Both the position numbers and the translations under genes were made by a program. Below are positions 8,367 to 16,561 of a stretch of DNA of 64,000 nt, in pieces. Source of the stretch: Stenotrophomonas sp. SAU14A_NAIMI4_8 (GTDB lineage: Bacteria > Pseudomonadota > Gammaproteobacteria > Xanthomonadales > Xanthomonadaceae); NCBI RefSeq assembly GCF_003086695.1, contig NZ_CP025999.1, positions 2,273,680-2,337,679 on the forward strand. Reading direction: 5' to 3'. Positions within the stretch are counted from its first letter, which is position 1. The number at the start of each line of letters is the position of its first letter. The notes under the pieces are model-generated. The model saw only the letters and a list, made by a program, of their open reading frames with translations, had not been told where the DNA came from and did no database searches.

Positions 8367-9095
8367 ATGAACGATGACGCCGAACCGATGGCGCCGGCGC
8401 TGAGCCGCCGCCGCTTTTTCCAGGGCCTGACCCTGATTCCCGTGGCCGCCGCCCTGCCCGCCTGTGCGCCCGGTACCCCCCCGCAGAACGCGCAGGCAAC
8501 CGCCGCTGATGCCGCCGAGTACCGCCCCGAATTCTTCAACGCCGCCGAATGGGCGTTCATCGTCGCGGCCTGCGACCGGCTGATCCCCGCCGACGAAACC
8601 GGCCCAGGCGCGGTGGAATCGGGTGTGCCCGAGTTCCTCGACCGGCACATGCAGACGCCCTATGCCGCCGGCGCCATCTGGTACATGCAGGGCCCGTTCC
8701 TGGAAGCGCCCAGCGAATTCGGCTACCAGGGCAAGCTGCCGCTGCGCGAGATCGTGCGCGTGGGTATTGGTGCCGTCGATGCGCATTGCCGCGCACAGTT
8801 CCAGGGCAAGACCTTCGCCCAGCTGGACCACGCCCAGCAGGAAACCCTGCTGAAGGCGGCCGAGGGCGGCAAGCTGGAACTGGACGCCATCTCCAGCAAG
8901 CTGTTCTTCTCCAACCTGCTGGGCGAGGTGAAGAACGGCTACTTCGCCGACCCCAAGTACGGGGCCAACAAGGGCATGGCCGCGTGGAAGATGATCGGCT
9001 ACCCCGGCATGCGCGCCGACTACCTGGACTGGATCGGGGTGCGCGACAAGGCCTACCCGCTGCCGCCGGTGGACCTGGCTGGGCGGAGGGGCTGA
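8367..9095 (+). CDS. Gluconate 2-dehydrogenase subunit 3-like protein (Tat lipoprotein)
   Basis: This 242-residue protein is the small subunit of a three-part membrane flavo-cytochrome dehydrogenase. The N-terminus has a twin-arginine motif (SRRRFFQGL) and a lipobox-like LPAC, so folded export and lipidation are predicted. The rest matches the subunit-3 family (FFNAAEWAFIVAACDRLIPAD, VPEFLDRHM, FFSNLLGEVKNGYFADP). In this class of enzyme the small subunit helps carry the cofactor-loaded flavoprotein, which has no signal of its own, through the Tat pore. The start was chosen to give the Tat signal. The GMC gene follows after 4 bp. Confidence 0.88.
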   Translation: MNDDAEPMAPALSRRRFFQGLTLIPVAAALPACAPGTPPQNAQATAADAAEYRPEFFNAAEWAFIVAACDRLIPADETGPGAVESGVPEFLDRHMQTPYAAGAIWYMQGPFLEAPSEFGYQGKLPLREIVRVGIGAVDAHCRAQFQGKTFAQLDHAQQETLLKAAEGGKLELDAISSKLFFSNLLGEVKNGYFADPKYGANKGMAAWKMIGYPGMRADYLDWIGVRDKAYPLPPVDLAGRRG

Positions 9096-9099
9096 GCGC

Positions 9100-10875
9100 A
9101 TGGCCATCACGAAACCGAAAGTGGACGCCGTGATCGTCGGCATGGGCTGGACCGGGGCGATCCTGGCCAAGGAACTGACCGATGCCGGCCTGCATGTGGT
9201 CGCGCTGGAGCGCGGCGGCGACCGCGATACCCAGCCTGATTTCGCCTACCCAAACGTGGTGGACGAGCTGGAAGGTTCGGTACACCGCCGCTACCTGCAG
9301 AGCCTGGCACAGGAAACCGTCACGATTCGCCACACCCCGGCCGACACCGCCGTGCCGTACCGGCAGATGGGCTCGTTCAAGCCCGGCACCGGCGTGGGCG
9401 GTGCGGGCAGCCACTGGTCGGGCGCGCATTTCCGCCCGCTGCCGGAAGACATGAAGCTGCGCACCAACGTGGAAGAACGCTACGGCAAGCGCTTCATTCC
9501 CGATGACATGACCATCCAGGATTTCCCGCTGACCTACGCCGAACTGGAACCGCACCTGCACATGTTCGAGCTGGTCTGCGGCACGTCCGGCAAGGCCGGT
9601 GTGATCAATGGCGTGGTGCAGGCCGGCGGCAACCCGTTTGAAGGGTCGCGCTCGGCCGAATATCCGCTGGGCCCCAACCCCAACTACCTGGGCGGCGAAC
9701 TGTTCTACAAGGCGGCCAAGGAAATGGGCTGGCATCCCTATCCCATTCCGGCCTCGAATGCCTCCGGCCCGTATGTGAACCCCTACGGCTGCCAGCTGGG
9801 CCCGTGCAATGCCTGCGGCTTCTGCAGCGATTACGGCTGCCTGAACTATTCCAAGGCCAGCCCCAACGCCTGCATCCTGCCGGTGCTGCGCCAGCGCCCG
9901 AAGTTCGAGCTGCGCACCCATTCGCAGGTGCTGAAGGTGGACCTGGACAGCACCGGCAAGCAGGCCACCGGCGTGACCTATCTGGACGCCCAGGGCCGTG
10001 AGGTGCAGCAGCCGGCCGACCTGGTGCTGCTGTGCGCCTTCCAGCTCTACAACGTGCATCTGATGCTGCTGTCCGGCATCGGCACGCCCTACGACCCCGA
10101 ATCGAACACCGGCACGGTGGGGCGCAACTACTCCTACCAGAACCTCAACCGGGTGGTGCTGTTCTTCGACAAGAGCGTGCAGGCCAACGGCTTCATCGGC
10201 ATTGGCGGTGCGGGCACCACCATGGACGATCTGAACGGCAATCAGCTGGACAACGCCAAGGCCGGTTTCGTTGGTGGTGGCTTGGTCTGGGCCCGCCAGC
10301 CCGGCGCCGGCCCGGTGCGCGGCATCAACGTGCCATCGGGCACGCCCAGCTGGGGCGCGGCATGGAAGAAGGCGGCCGCGGACAACTTCCGCCACAACTT
10401 CTATTACGAAGTACAGGGCGCGTGCATGGCCTACCGCCAGCATTACCTCAGCCTGGACCCCAACTACACCGACAGCTTCGGCCGGCCCCTGCTGCGCATG
10501 ACCTTCGATTGGCACCCCAACGAGATCAAGGCCTCGCAGTTCTTCGTCGGCAAGGCCATGGAGATGAGCCGCGTGCTGAATCCGCTTTCCATGAGCGGTG
10601 ATGCCAAGAAGGACGGCGAGCACTACAACATCACCAAGTACCAGAGCACCCACACCTGCGGTGGCGCGATCATGGGCGCCGACCCGAAGACCTCGGCGCT
10701 GAACCGCTACCTGCAGAGCTGGGACGTGCCGAATGTATTCGTGATCGGCGCCAACGCGTTCCCGCAGAACAACGGCTACAACCCCACCGGGCTGGTCGGC
10801 GGGCTGGCGTACTGGGCGGCCACGGCCATCCGCGAAAAGTACCTGCCCGATCCGGGCCCGCTGGTACAGGCCTGA
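9100..10875 (+). CDS. GMC-family flavoprotein dehydrogenase, large subunit
   Basis: This 591-residue FAD enzyme is predicted to oxidise a sugar, sugar acid or polyol in the periplasm. An N-terminal dinucleotide site (VIVGMGWTGAILAKEL), a GVGGAGSHW segment and a C-terminal GMC block with NVFVIGANAFPQNNGYNP are visible. A cysteine cluster at about residues 231-247 (C231, C236, C239, C242, C247) resembles that of gluconate and ketogluconate dehydrogenases and suggests an Fe-S site. It lacks its own signal peptide, which fits co-export with the Tat subunit encoded just upstream. The cytochrome c gene follows after 10 bp. The substrate is not determined by sequence. Confidence 0.9.
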   Translation: MAITKPKVDAVIVGMGWTGAILAKELTDAGLHVVALERGGDRDTQPDFAYPNVVDELEGSVHRRYLQSLAQETVTIRHTPADTAVPYRQMGSFKPGTGVGGAGSHWSGAHFRPLPEDMKLRTNVEERYGKRFIPDDMTIQDFPLTYAELEPHLHMFELVCGTSGKAGVINGVVQAGGNPFEGSRSAEYPLGPNPNYLGGELFYKAAKEMGWHPYPIPASNASGPYVNPYGCQLGPCNACGFCSDYGCLNYSKASPNACILPVLRQRPKFELRTHSQVLKVDLDSTGKQATGVTYLDAQGREVQQPADLVLLCAFQLYNVHLMLLSGIGTPYDPESNTGTVGRNYSYQNLNRVVLFFDKSVQANGFIGIGGAGTTMDDLNGNQLDNAKAGFVGGGLVWARQPGAGPVRGINVPSGTPSWGAAWKKAAADNFRHNFYYEVQGACMAYRQHYLSLDPNYTDSFGRPLLRMTFDWHPNEIKASQFFVGKAMEMSRVLNPLSMSGDAKKDGEHYNITKYQSTHTCGGAIMGADPKTSALNRYLQSWDVPNVFVIGANAFPQNNGYNPTGLVGGLAYWAATAIREKYLPDPGPLVQA

Positions 10876-10885
10876 GGAGACGCCC

Positions 10886-12205
10886 ATGAAGAAGCTTCTC
10901 CTGTGGATCGTGGTGATTGCCCTGGTGCTGCTGTTGCTGGCCCTGGCCTACGCCTTCGTGCCGACCCGCACGCGGGTACTGGGCGATGCACCGGCGGCCG
11001 ACGCCGCCCTGATCGAACGCGGTCGCTACCTGGCCGCTGCCGGCGACTGCACCGCCTGCCACACCCGGCCCGGCGGCAAGCCGTTCGCCGGTGGCCTGGC
11101 GGTGGCCTCGCCGCTGGGCAACATCTACAGCACCAACATCACCCCGGACCGCGACACCGGCATTGGCGGCTACTCGCTGGATGATTTCGACCGCGCCGTG
11201 CGCCACGGCATCACCCCCGATGGCCGCACCCTGTACCCGGCCATGCCCTACCCGTCCTATGCACGCCTGACCGATGAGGATGTGCGGGCGCTGCATGCCT
11301 ACTTCCTGCACGGTGACATCGCCCCGGTGAAGGAGGCCAACCAGGCCGCCGACATTCCGTGGCCGTTGTCGATGCGCTGGCCGCTGGCGATCTGGCGCAA
11401 GACCTTCGCCCCCGATGCGGACGCGGTGGCCTTCGACCCCAGCCGCTATGACAGCGCCGAACTGGCGCGTGGCGCCTACCTGGTGCAGGGCCTGGGCCAC
11501 TGCGGCAGCTGCCACACCCCGCGCGGGCTGGCGTTGCAGGAGCAGGCGCTGGATGAATCGGGCAGCGCGTACCTGGCCGGCGGGCAGCTCATCGATGGCT
11601 GGAATGCGGTGAACCTGCGCGGCAACAACGCCGATGGCCTGGGCCGCTGGAGCACGCAGGACATCGTCGATACCCTGCGCACCGCGCGTAATGCACACAG
11701 CGCGGTGGTGGGTTCGCCGATGGCCGACGTGGTGGAGCACAGCACCCAGCACCTGACCGATGCCGACCTGCGGGCCATGGCGGTCTATCTGAAGAGCTTG
11801 CCGGCGAGTGCAAACGATCCGTCTGCATACGCCCAGAACGATGCCACCGCGCGCAAGCTGCAGGCCGGGGTGAATGACAGCCGCGGCGCCGAACTGTACG
11901 TGGACAACTGCGCCGCCTGCCATCGCACCGATGCCAAGGGCTACACCAACGTGTTCCCGGCCATCGCCGGCAACCCCACGGTGCTGGCCGACGATCCGAC
12001 CACGCTGGTGCGCCTGCTGCTGCATGGCAGCGCGTTGCCTTCCACCGCGCAGCGGCCGTCCAACCTGGGCATGCCCGGGTTCGCCGATCGGTTGAGCGAT
12101 GAAGAGATCGCGCAGTTGGCAACCTTCATCCGCCAGGACTTCGGCAACAAGGCCAGCGCGGTGAACGCGGCGCAGGCGAAGAAGCTGCGGCAGGAAGCAC
12201 CGTAG
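10886..12205 (+). CDS. Triheme cytochrome c subunit of the dehydrogenase
   Basis: This 439-residue membrane-anchored cytochrome c has three CxxCH heme sites: C55-C58-H59, C206-C209-H210 and C342-C345-H346. An N-terminal hydrophobic segment (LLWIVVIALVLLLLALAYA) anchors or exports it. The three-heme layout is that of alcohol/gluconate dehydrogenase cytochrome subunits, which pass electrons from the GMC flavoprotein to ubiquinone or the terminal oxidase. It is the last gene of the three-gene operon and is followed directly by a strong hairpin. Confidence 0.92.
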   Translation: MKKLLLWIVVIALVLLLLALAYAFVPTRTRVLGDAPAADAALIERGRYLAAAGDCTACHTRPGGKPFAGGLAVASPLGNIYSTNITPDRDTGIGGYSLDDFDRAVRHGITPDGRTLYPAMPYPSYARLTDEDVRALHAYFLHGDIAPVKEANQAADIPWPLSMRWPLAIWRKTFAPDADAVAFDPSRYDSAELARGAYLVQGLGHCGSCHTPRGLALQEQALDESGSAYLAGGQLIDGWNAVNLRGNNADGLGRWSTQDIVDTLRTARNAHSAVVGSPMADVVEHSTQHLTDADLRAMAVYLKSLPASANDPSAYAQNDATARKLQAGVNDSRGAELYVDNCAACHRTDAKGYTNVFPAIAGNPTVLADDPTTLVRLLLHGSALPSTAQRPSNLGMPGFADRLSDEEIAQLATFIRQDFGNKASAVNAAQAKKLRQEAP

Positions 12206-12213
12206 CGTGGGTG

Positions 12214-12239
12214 CAGGGCCGAGCGTGTGCTCGGCCCTG
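12214..12239. terminator. Perfect 11-bp hairpin between convergent genes
   Basis: CAGGGCCGAGC and GCTCGGCCCTG pair perfectly around a GTGT loop. The hairpin lies between the end of the cytochrome gene (12205) and the end of the convergent minus-strand gene (12246). There is no long T-run on either side, so efficiency is uncertain. Confidence 0.55.
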
Positions 12240-12245
12240 TCCCTG

Positions 12246-12746
12246 TCAATCGGGTCGCACTCTCCCATCCTCGCCGATGCAAAGTTCTCCCTTGCTCTCC
12301 GCGCCCTGCTGGCAGGGTTGATATGGGCCGACGGTCACGAGGCCACCGCCGCCACAGTTGCCATAACAGCCACCGCCAATCGGCACTCCGCCGCCTGCTT
12401 GACCTCCGCCACCGCTACCGCCTTCATCAACAGGTTCTGGCAGCACCCCCTCACGCGGGGTCTGGCCTTCACCTACCCAGTTGGATTCGAAATTCTCGTG
12501 ATAGACGGTGCAGTGTGTCGGGTTGCAGATCTGATAGGTGGTTCCGGTTGCCCATGCAAAGAGCGGTACGTAGTCCACGGGTGCGCGTGAGTCCTTGAGA
12601 ACCTCCAGGGTTCTGGCATCCGGCACCGGCGACGCGACGGCGCAATCAGTGCAGAAGTATGGCCCGCGCTCGAATGCAAACGTGCTTACGCCGAATATCA
12701 ATCCTGCCGCTAGTATCAGGATCAATATTGCGTTTCGTCGCGACAT
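12246..12746 (-). CDS. Exported glycine- and cysteine-rich protein of unknown function
   Basis: This 166-residue protein belongs to no family I recognise. A hydrophobic N-terminus (AILILILAAGLIFGVSTFAF) is a signal peptide or anchor. The mature part has Cys pairs (FCTDC, CNPTHC) and a C-terminal glycine-rich stretch with CYGNC and later cysteines, suggesting disulfides outside the cytoplasm. An upstream ATG at 12779 in the same frame would overlap the end of the preceding gene by 20 bp. Either start implies translational linkage to that gene. Codon use looks less GC-extreme than the surroundings. Confidence 0.6.
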   Translation of the reverse strand: MSRRNAILILILAAGLIFGVSTFAFERGPYFCTDCAVASPVPDARTLEVLKDSRAPVDYVPLFAWATGTTYQICNPTHCTVYHENFESNWVGEGQTPREGVLPEPVDEGGSGGGGQAGGGVPIGGGCYGNCGGGGLVTVGPYQPCQQGAESKGELCIGEDGRVRPD

Positions 12747-12759
12747 TGCAAATGGTTTT

Positions 12760-13632
12760 CTAGCGACAGCATGCATCATGGATTTGACTTCCTTTTCGTC
12801 GGGCTATGGAGAGCTGTTGCGCACTTAGCGCTTTGTCCAGAGTATTGATCTGCTGGACCGGAACCACCGAAGGGTCAGCAAGACGTGCCGCCTCGAAGTA
12901 GGCCCTGCTTGTGACCAGATCTTCGTCGAGCAGCACGCCTGCGTGGTAGGCATTGCCCAGTTGCAGCAGCGCATCCACACTTCCCTGGGCGACCATGTCC
13001 TGCAGGTAGCCGGTGGCTTTCTGTTTGTACTCCTTGGTGCGATCGGGATCGCGAAGCAAAGCGGCAGGCCCGCCAAGCGCTGACTCGGAATCGGCGGCAT
13101 AGAGAAGGCGTGCACCCATGTTCCCCTGCTCTGCCGCAAGCGTCAGCCAACGACTGGCGCTGATCTCGTTTTCCGCCGAAAGATCCAGGCATGCAGACAC
13201 CACATCGGGACTGGCCTGCACCGCGCTGCCTCTGGATGCGCGTCGGTTGATGTTCTGGCACTCATTGAGCTTCAGGAAAATCCCATACGACGCCGTCGCA
13301 TCGCCTGCCAAGGCGTGCGGGGTAAGCCCTGCGATAACCTGGTCCACTGTTCCGCTGGGAACCCGACCAAAATCCGTGACGGCAAACGCCCTGCCAGGCA
13401 GCTGCCGGATTCGAAGGTCTCTGTTGGCCGGATCGCCCGGCGTCGAGCTGTCGGCAGGTCGAGACATTGCAGATGTGCCCTGCATCGAGGCGGCCTCGTT
13501 GCCGCCCGCCGGTATCGAGGAGCGTTCAGCGTGGTTGGCGCGATCTGGCGCGGAGGACAGGCCGTACCACGCGATCGCTGCAAGTACGATGATCGACGCA
13601 GATATGAACAGGAATCTCTTTCTTTGAGTCAT
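12760..13632 (-). CDS. Membrane-anchored Sel1/TPR-like protein
   Basis: The 290-residue product has an N-terminal transmembrane segment (FLFISASIIVLAAIAWYGL). A low-complexity linker is followed by α-helical repeats of Sel1/TPR style in the second half (SRWLTLAAEQGNMGARLLYA, GSVDALLQLGNAYHAG, TSRAYFEAARLADPS). Such proteins scaffold envelope complexes; no partner is evident except the small exported protein encoded immediately downstream. I chose the ATG at 13632 because it opens directly on the membrane segment. The A+T content is visibly higher than that of neighbouring genes. Confidence 0.65.
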   Translation of the reverse strand: MTQRKRFLFISASIIVLAAIAWYGLSSAPDRANHAERSSIPAGGNEAASMQGTSAMSRPADSSTPGDPANRDLRIRQLPGRAFAVTDFGRVPSGTVDQVIAGLTPHALAGDATASYGIFLKLNECQNINRRASRGSAVQASPDVVSACLDLSAENEISASRWLTLAAEQGNMGARLLYAADSESALGGPAALLRDPDRTKEYKQKATGYLQDMVAQGSVDALLQLGNAYHAGVLLDEDLVTSRAYFEAARLADPSVVPVQQINTLDKALSAQQLSIARRKGSQIHDACCR

Positions 13633-13816
13633 TACGTTTCTCGGGAAGCGGTCAGTGATGAAAGCTCGCTTCAGCCTTGCTGCCGCAGTCGTCATTCCCA
13701 TCATTGCCGGAGACCGAGCGTGACTGCTCGCTACCCGGCTTCGGGTAAATGCGCATCATTCGCATATGGTAACAGTCGTGCCTGGAAGCGCCCCTAGGCT
13801 TTCTGTCCATCGCGCT

Positions 13817-13832
13817 GTAGGAAACTTCCTAC
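13817..13832. repeat. Short GTAG-bounded palindrome in a 543-bp intergenic gap
   Basis: GTAGGAAACTTCCTAC is a short perfect stem in the gap 13633-14175 between the divergent TPR-like gene and the nuclease gene. Apart from this and a faint HTH-like open frame (13829-13960), I see nothing further in the gap beyond divergent promoter space. Confidence 0.4.
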
Positions 13833-13960
13833 TTCGACTTGCCCAGATGCACGCTCGACGTCACGGCCTGAACAGAAAAGCCGCCGGACACGATCCGCCG
13901 CAACACAGCGCACTCCTTGCGCGAAGTCACACCTTGGAACATCCAGCGTTGACCTGAGAG
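13829..13960 (-). pseudogene. Possible remnant of a LuxR-type helix-turn-helix
   Basis: A short open frame ends in VTSRKECAVLRRIVSGG followed by FSVQAVTSSVHLGKSK and a stop. The spacing and residues recall a LuxR/FixJ DNA-binding helix-turn-helix (LT-RE-VL--I--G-S---I---L-LS), cut off where the recognition helix should continue. There is no receiver domain upstream. Read as a decayed fragment; chance similarity is quite possible. Confidence 0.2.
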
Positions 13961-14175
13961 CGTCAGCAATTGACGCTTACGCCACCGCGCGCCACATCGT
14001 GGCCCAGGGGACGCGGTTGCGATTCCGCAGCACCGCCGGCCATGGCCGGGCTTCAACGTCAGTCCGATTCAACGGCAGTCCGCTTCATCCCATCCGTCGC
14101 AGCACCCGCCTCCGTCGAAACGCGATTTCGCCGGCACGGGCAGCTGCGTCCTGGAAACTTCAAGGAGATCACCCA

Positions 14176-14916
14176 ATGCGCTCTGCAACGTTCCTGTTCG
14201 CCCTTGTCATCAGCGCCTTTGCCGGCGCCGCACACGCCCAGACCGTCACCCTGAACAAGGGCGGCTTCGTGCTGACCTACGACTGCAGCATCCACAGCGC
14301 CACCCGTTACGAATACACGCTGCTGGCCGATACCGGTTCGGCCGCGCGCCCGTCCAGCTTCTACAAGGACCCGGATCTGCCGGCAGGCTGTCTGGGCCAG
14401 ACCAGCACTGGCTCCTATGCCAGCGTGAAATCCGGCTTTGACCGCGGCCACCTGGTCACCTCCAACCACATGGACTACGACAGCACGTACATCCGCCGCG
14501 CCAACTACATGACCAACATCGTGCCGCAGGTATCCGGCTTCAACCAGGGCATCTGGGTGAAGGCCGAAAACGTGGCCGAGTGCTACCGCGATATCGCGCC
14601 GGTGGATGTGTACGGCGGCGTTGTCTATGGCGATGCCAGCAACGATTACTTCCTGAGCAGCCACGGCATTCCCACACCGGAATTCTTCTGGAAGACCATC
14701 ATCACCCGCGACCCCAACACCGGTACCGCCAAGGCGATCAGCTGGATCTTCCCCAACGAAACCGGCCTGGGCAGCCTGGATGACTACCTGGTGACCATCG
14801 CCGATCTGGAAGAGCTGCTGGGCGCCGGCTACGTGGCGATCAACGCACCGGCCTCGCTGAAGAACATGCTGCCTGCGACCAGTTGGCCGCTGCCGAGCGG
14901 CTGCGACCTGAGCTGA
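14176..14916 (+). CDS. Secreted DNA/RNA non-specific endonuclease
   Basis: This 246-residue protein has a signal peptide ending AGAAHAQ and a ββα-metal nuclease domain of the NUC1/NucA type. The catalytic DRGH motif is present (GFDRGHLVTSNHMDYD, His92), as is the metal-ligand region (NYMTNIVPQVSGFNQGIW). It should degrade DNA and RNA outside the cytoplasm, for nutrient scavenging or biofilm DNA turnover. The start at 14176 places a GGAG site 8 bp upstream and opens directly on the signal peptide. No immunity protein is seen beside it, as expected for a Sec-exported enzyme. Confidence 0.9.
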   Translation: MRSATFLFALVISAFAGAAHAQTVTLNKGGFVLTYDCSIHSATRYEYTLLADTGSAARPSSFYKDPDLPAGCLGQTSTGSYASVKSGFDRGHLVTSNHMDYDSTYIRRANYMTNIVPQVSGFNQGIWVKAENVAECYRDIAPVDVYGGVVYGDASNDYFLSSHGIPTPEFFWKTIITRDPNTGTAKAISWIFPNETGLGSLDDYLVTIADLEELLGAGYVAINAPASLKNMLPATSWPLPSGCDLS

Positions 14917-14932
14917 CCGCAACTGCTACCCC

Positions 14933-15133
14933 GGTAGGTGCCAACCTTGGTTGGCACCGAAGCGCGAAGCGTACCCACCAAGGTGGGCACCTACCAAAGC
15001 GTCGGGGTGCATTGCCCTGGTAGGTGCCAACCTTGGTTGGCACCGAGGCGCAAAGCGTGCCCACCAAGGTGGGCACCTACCAAAGCGTCGGGGTGCACTG
15101 CCCTGGTAGGTGCCAACCTTGGTTGGCACTGCC
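14933..15133. repeat. Tandem REP array, 86-bp period
   Basis: GGTAGGTGCCAACC recurs at 14933, 15019 and 15105, an 86-bp period. Each unit holds two different hairpins, one around AACCTTGGTT and one around CCACCAAGGTGG, closed by CCTACC. These are Stenotrophomonas-type GTAG REPs arranged as dimers. The array fills the gap between the nuclease gene and the convergent lipoprotein gene and may end both transcripts. Confidence 0.88.
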
Positions 15134-15188
15134 GCGCAGAGGCGCCGAGGCGAAAACCGCGCCCACCAAAGCCGCAGCACCCGCTGCC

Positions 15189-15605
15189 CTAATTGAAGTA
15201 AAGCATCATCGCCGGACCGCGGCAGCCTGCTGGCAACGGCTGGGTCAGCATCTGCGGCAACGGGGATAATTCTCCGCCGCCAAAGGTGTGCGTCTGCCCA
15301 AACGCCACGACAGTGTTGCTGGACGTGCTGCGCACGCCGATAGGGACACCATCCTGCCTGGCCAGTTCAAAATAGTCCGGCCACAGTGCCAGGCTGCGAT
15401 GTCCCGATGCGCTGACAAAGTACACGCACTCGCCTATCGGCTCGATGGTGCCGCTAGCCGCAGCGGTCAGCAGAACTCTCGTTTCGGCCGGCACCAAAGT
15501 GACCAGACGCAGATTCGGCGACGGCGGCCGTGCGAAGGTGCTGCAGCCTGCCGCAGCGACTGCCAACAGCAAGACCGCCGTGCGTGCCATCGCGATCGCC
15601 TTCAT
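15189..15605 (-). CDS. Small lipoprotein of unknown function
   Basis: This 138-residue protein opens with a lipoprotein signal (AMARTAVLLLAVAAAGCS; cysteine in an AAGC lipobox) followed by a proline-rich linker. The body (ETRVLLTAAASGTIEPIGEC, RSLALWPDYFELARQDG) suggests a small β-rich domain with two later cysteines. I recognise no family. The ATG at 15605 was chosen because it opens on the lipoprotein signal; the longer open frame runs back into a REP. The gene stands alone between two REP clusters. Confidence 0.65.
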   Translation of the reverse strand: MKAIAMARTAVLLLAVAAAGCSTFARPPSPNLRLVTLVPAETRVLLTAAASGTIEPIGECVYFVSASGHRSLALWPDYFELARQDGVPIGVRSTSSNTVVAFGQTHTFGGGELSPLPQMLTQPLPAGCRGPAMMLYFN

Positions 15606-15655
15606 TCGCCCTCCTGGCAGTGCGTCATCGGGGCAGTCTACCCCGCGCGGGCCGT

Positions 15656-15720
15656 TGTAGGTGCCCACCTTGGTTGGCACTTAGGCGAGAAGCGTGCCCA
15701 CCAAGGTGGGCACCTACCAG
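15656..15720. repeat. GTAG REP dimer
   Basis: One REP dimer of the same kind as the array at 14933, with the two palindromes around CCACCTTGG and CCACCAAGGTGG and closing CACCTACC. It lies in the gap between the divergent lipoprotein and HAD phosphatase genes. Confidence 0.8.
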
Positions 15721-15809
15721 AGCGATCGGCGCAGCGGCGCCCATCAGGGCAAAGCGCCTGCGCCATCGGCGTGCGACAATTCCGCACTTCGTTTTGCCCG
15801 GAGTTCCCC

Positions 15810-16505
15810 ATGGCCCCCTTCCCCTTCGATGCCGTGCTGTTCGACTGCGATGGCGTCCTCGTCGATTCCGAGCCGTTGGTCGCCCGCGTGCTCTCGGAAA
15901 TGCTGACCGAACGCGGTTGGCCACTCACCCAGCAGCAGGCCGCCGAGGTGTTCCTGGGCAAATCGGTCGCCAGCCTGGCCGGTCTGATCGAGGAACGCAC
16001 CGGCAAGCCATTCACCGAAGCGTGGCTCGATGAGTTCCGCCGCCAGCGCAACGTGGCGCTGGAGCGCGATCTGACCGAGATTCCCGGTGCGCCTGCCGCC
16101 GTGCGTGCGCTGCAGACCCTCACCCAGGGCCGCATCGCCTGCGCGTCCGGCGCCGATCTGCTGAAGGTGCGCCTGCAGCTGGGCAAGATCGGAATCCTCG
16201 ATGCCTTCGGCGGGCAGATCTTCAGTGGCCAGGACCAGCCGCGGACCAAGCCGCACCCCGATGTCTACCTGGCCGCCGCCGCTGCACTGGGCGTGGACCC
16301 GGCGCGCTGCGCGGTCATTGAAGACACTGTGACCGGTGCGACCGCCGGCGTGGCCGCCGGTGCCACCGTGTTCGGCTACAGCCCGGGCGGCCAGTACCAC
16401 AGCACGCCCGAGGCGCTGCGTGCGGCCGGTGCGCATGTCATCTTCGAATCCATGCAGGACCTGCCGGCGGTGCTGGCCGCGTATACCGGCCATACGGCGG
16501 CCTGA
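15810..16505 (+). CDS. HAD-family phosphatase (β-phosphoglucomutase-like)
   Basis: This 231-residue cytoplasmic hydrolase carries all haloacid-dehalogenase motifs: motif I FDCDGVLVDSE near residue 10, the motif II region ACASGADLLKVRLQLGK, the motif III lysine region in QPRTKPHPDVYLAAA, and motif IV AVIEDTVTGATAGVAAG. The helical cap after motif I places it with the β-phosphoglucomutase/phosphatase subgroup, which acts on sugar phosphates; the substrate is unknown. The ATG at 15810 directly precedes motif I. It stands alone and ends at a perfect hairpin. Confidence 0.88.
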   Translation: MAPFPFDAVLFDCDGVLVDSEPLVARVLSEMLTERGWPLTQQQAAEVFLGKSVASLAGLIEERTGKPFTEAWLDEFRRQRNVALERDLTEIPGAPAAVRALQTLTQGRIACASGADLLKVRLQLGKIGILDAFGGQIFSGQDQPRTKPHPDVYLAAAAALGVDPARCAVIEDTVTGATAGVAAGATVFGYSPGGQYHSTPEALRAAGAHVIFESMQDLPAVLAAYTGHTAA

Positions 16506-16508
16506 TCA

Positions 16509-16540
16509 CTACCGCCGCCCTCCTGCGAGAGCGGCGGTAG
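16509..16540. terminator. GTAG-type hairpin between convergent genes
   Basis: CTACCGCCGC (16509-16518) pairs perfectly with GCGGCGGTAG (16531-16540). It lies between the HAD gene and the minus-strand siderophore receptor gene. The CTAC/GTAG ends make it look like a solo REP serving as a bidirectional terminator. Confidence 0.55.
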
Positions 16541-16561
16541 CACAGCATCAAGCCGCGCGGA

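Noticed and set aside
8557..10887. Long minus-strand frame opposite the dehydrogenase genes
   Set aside because: The plus strand carries Tat, GMC and heme motifs; the antisense frame shows no motif.
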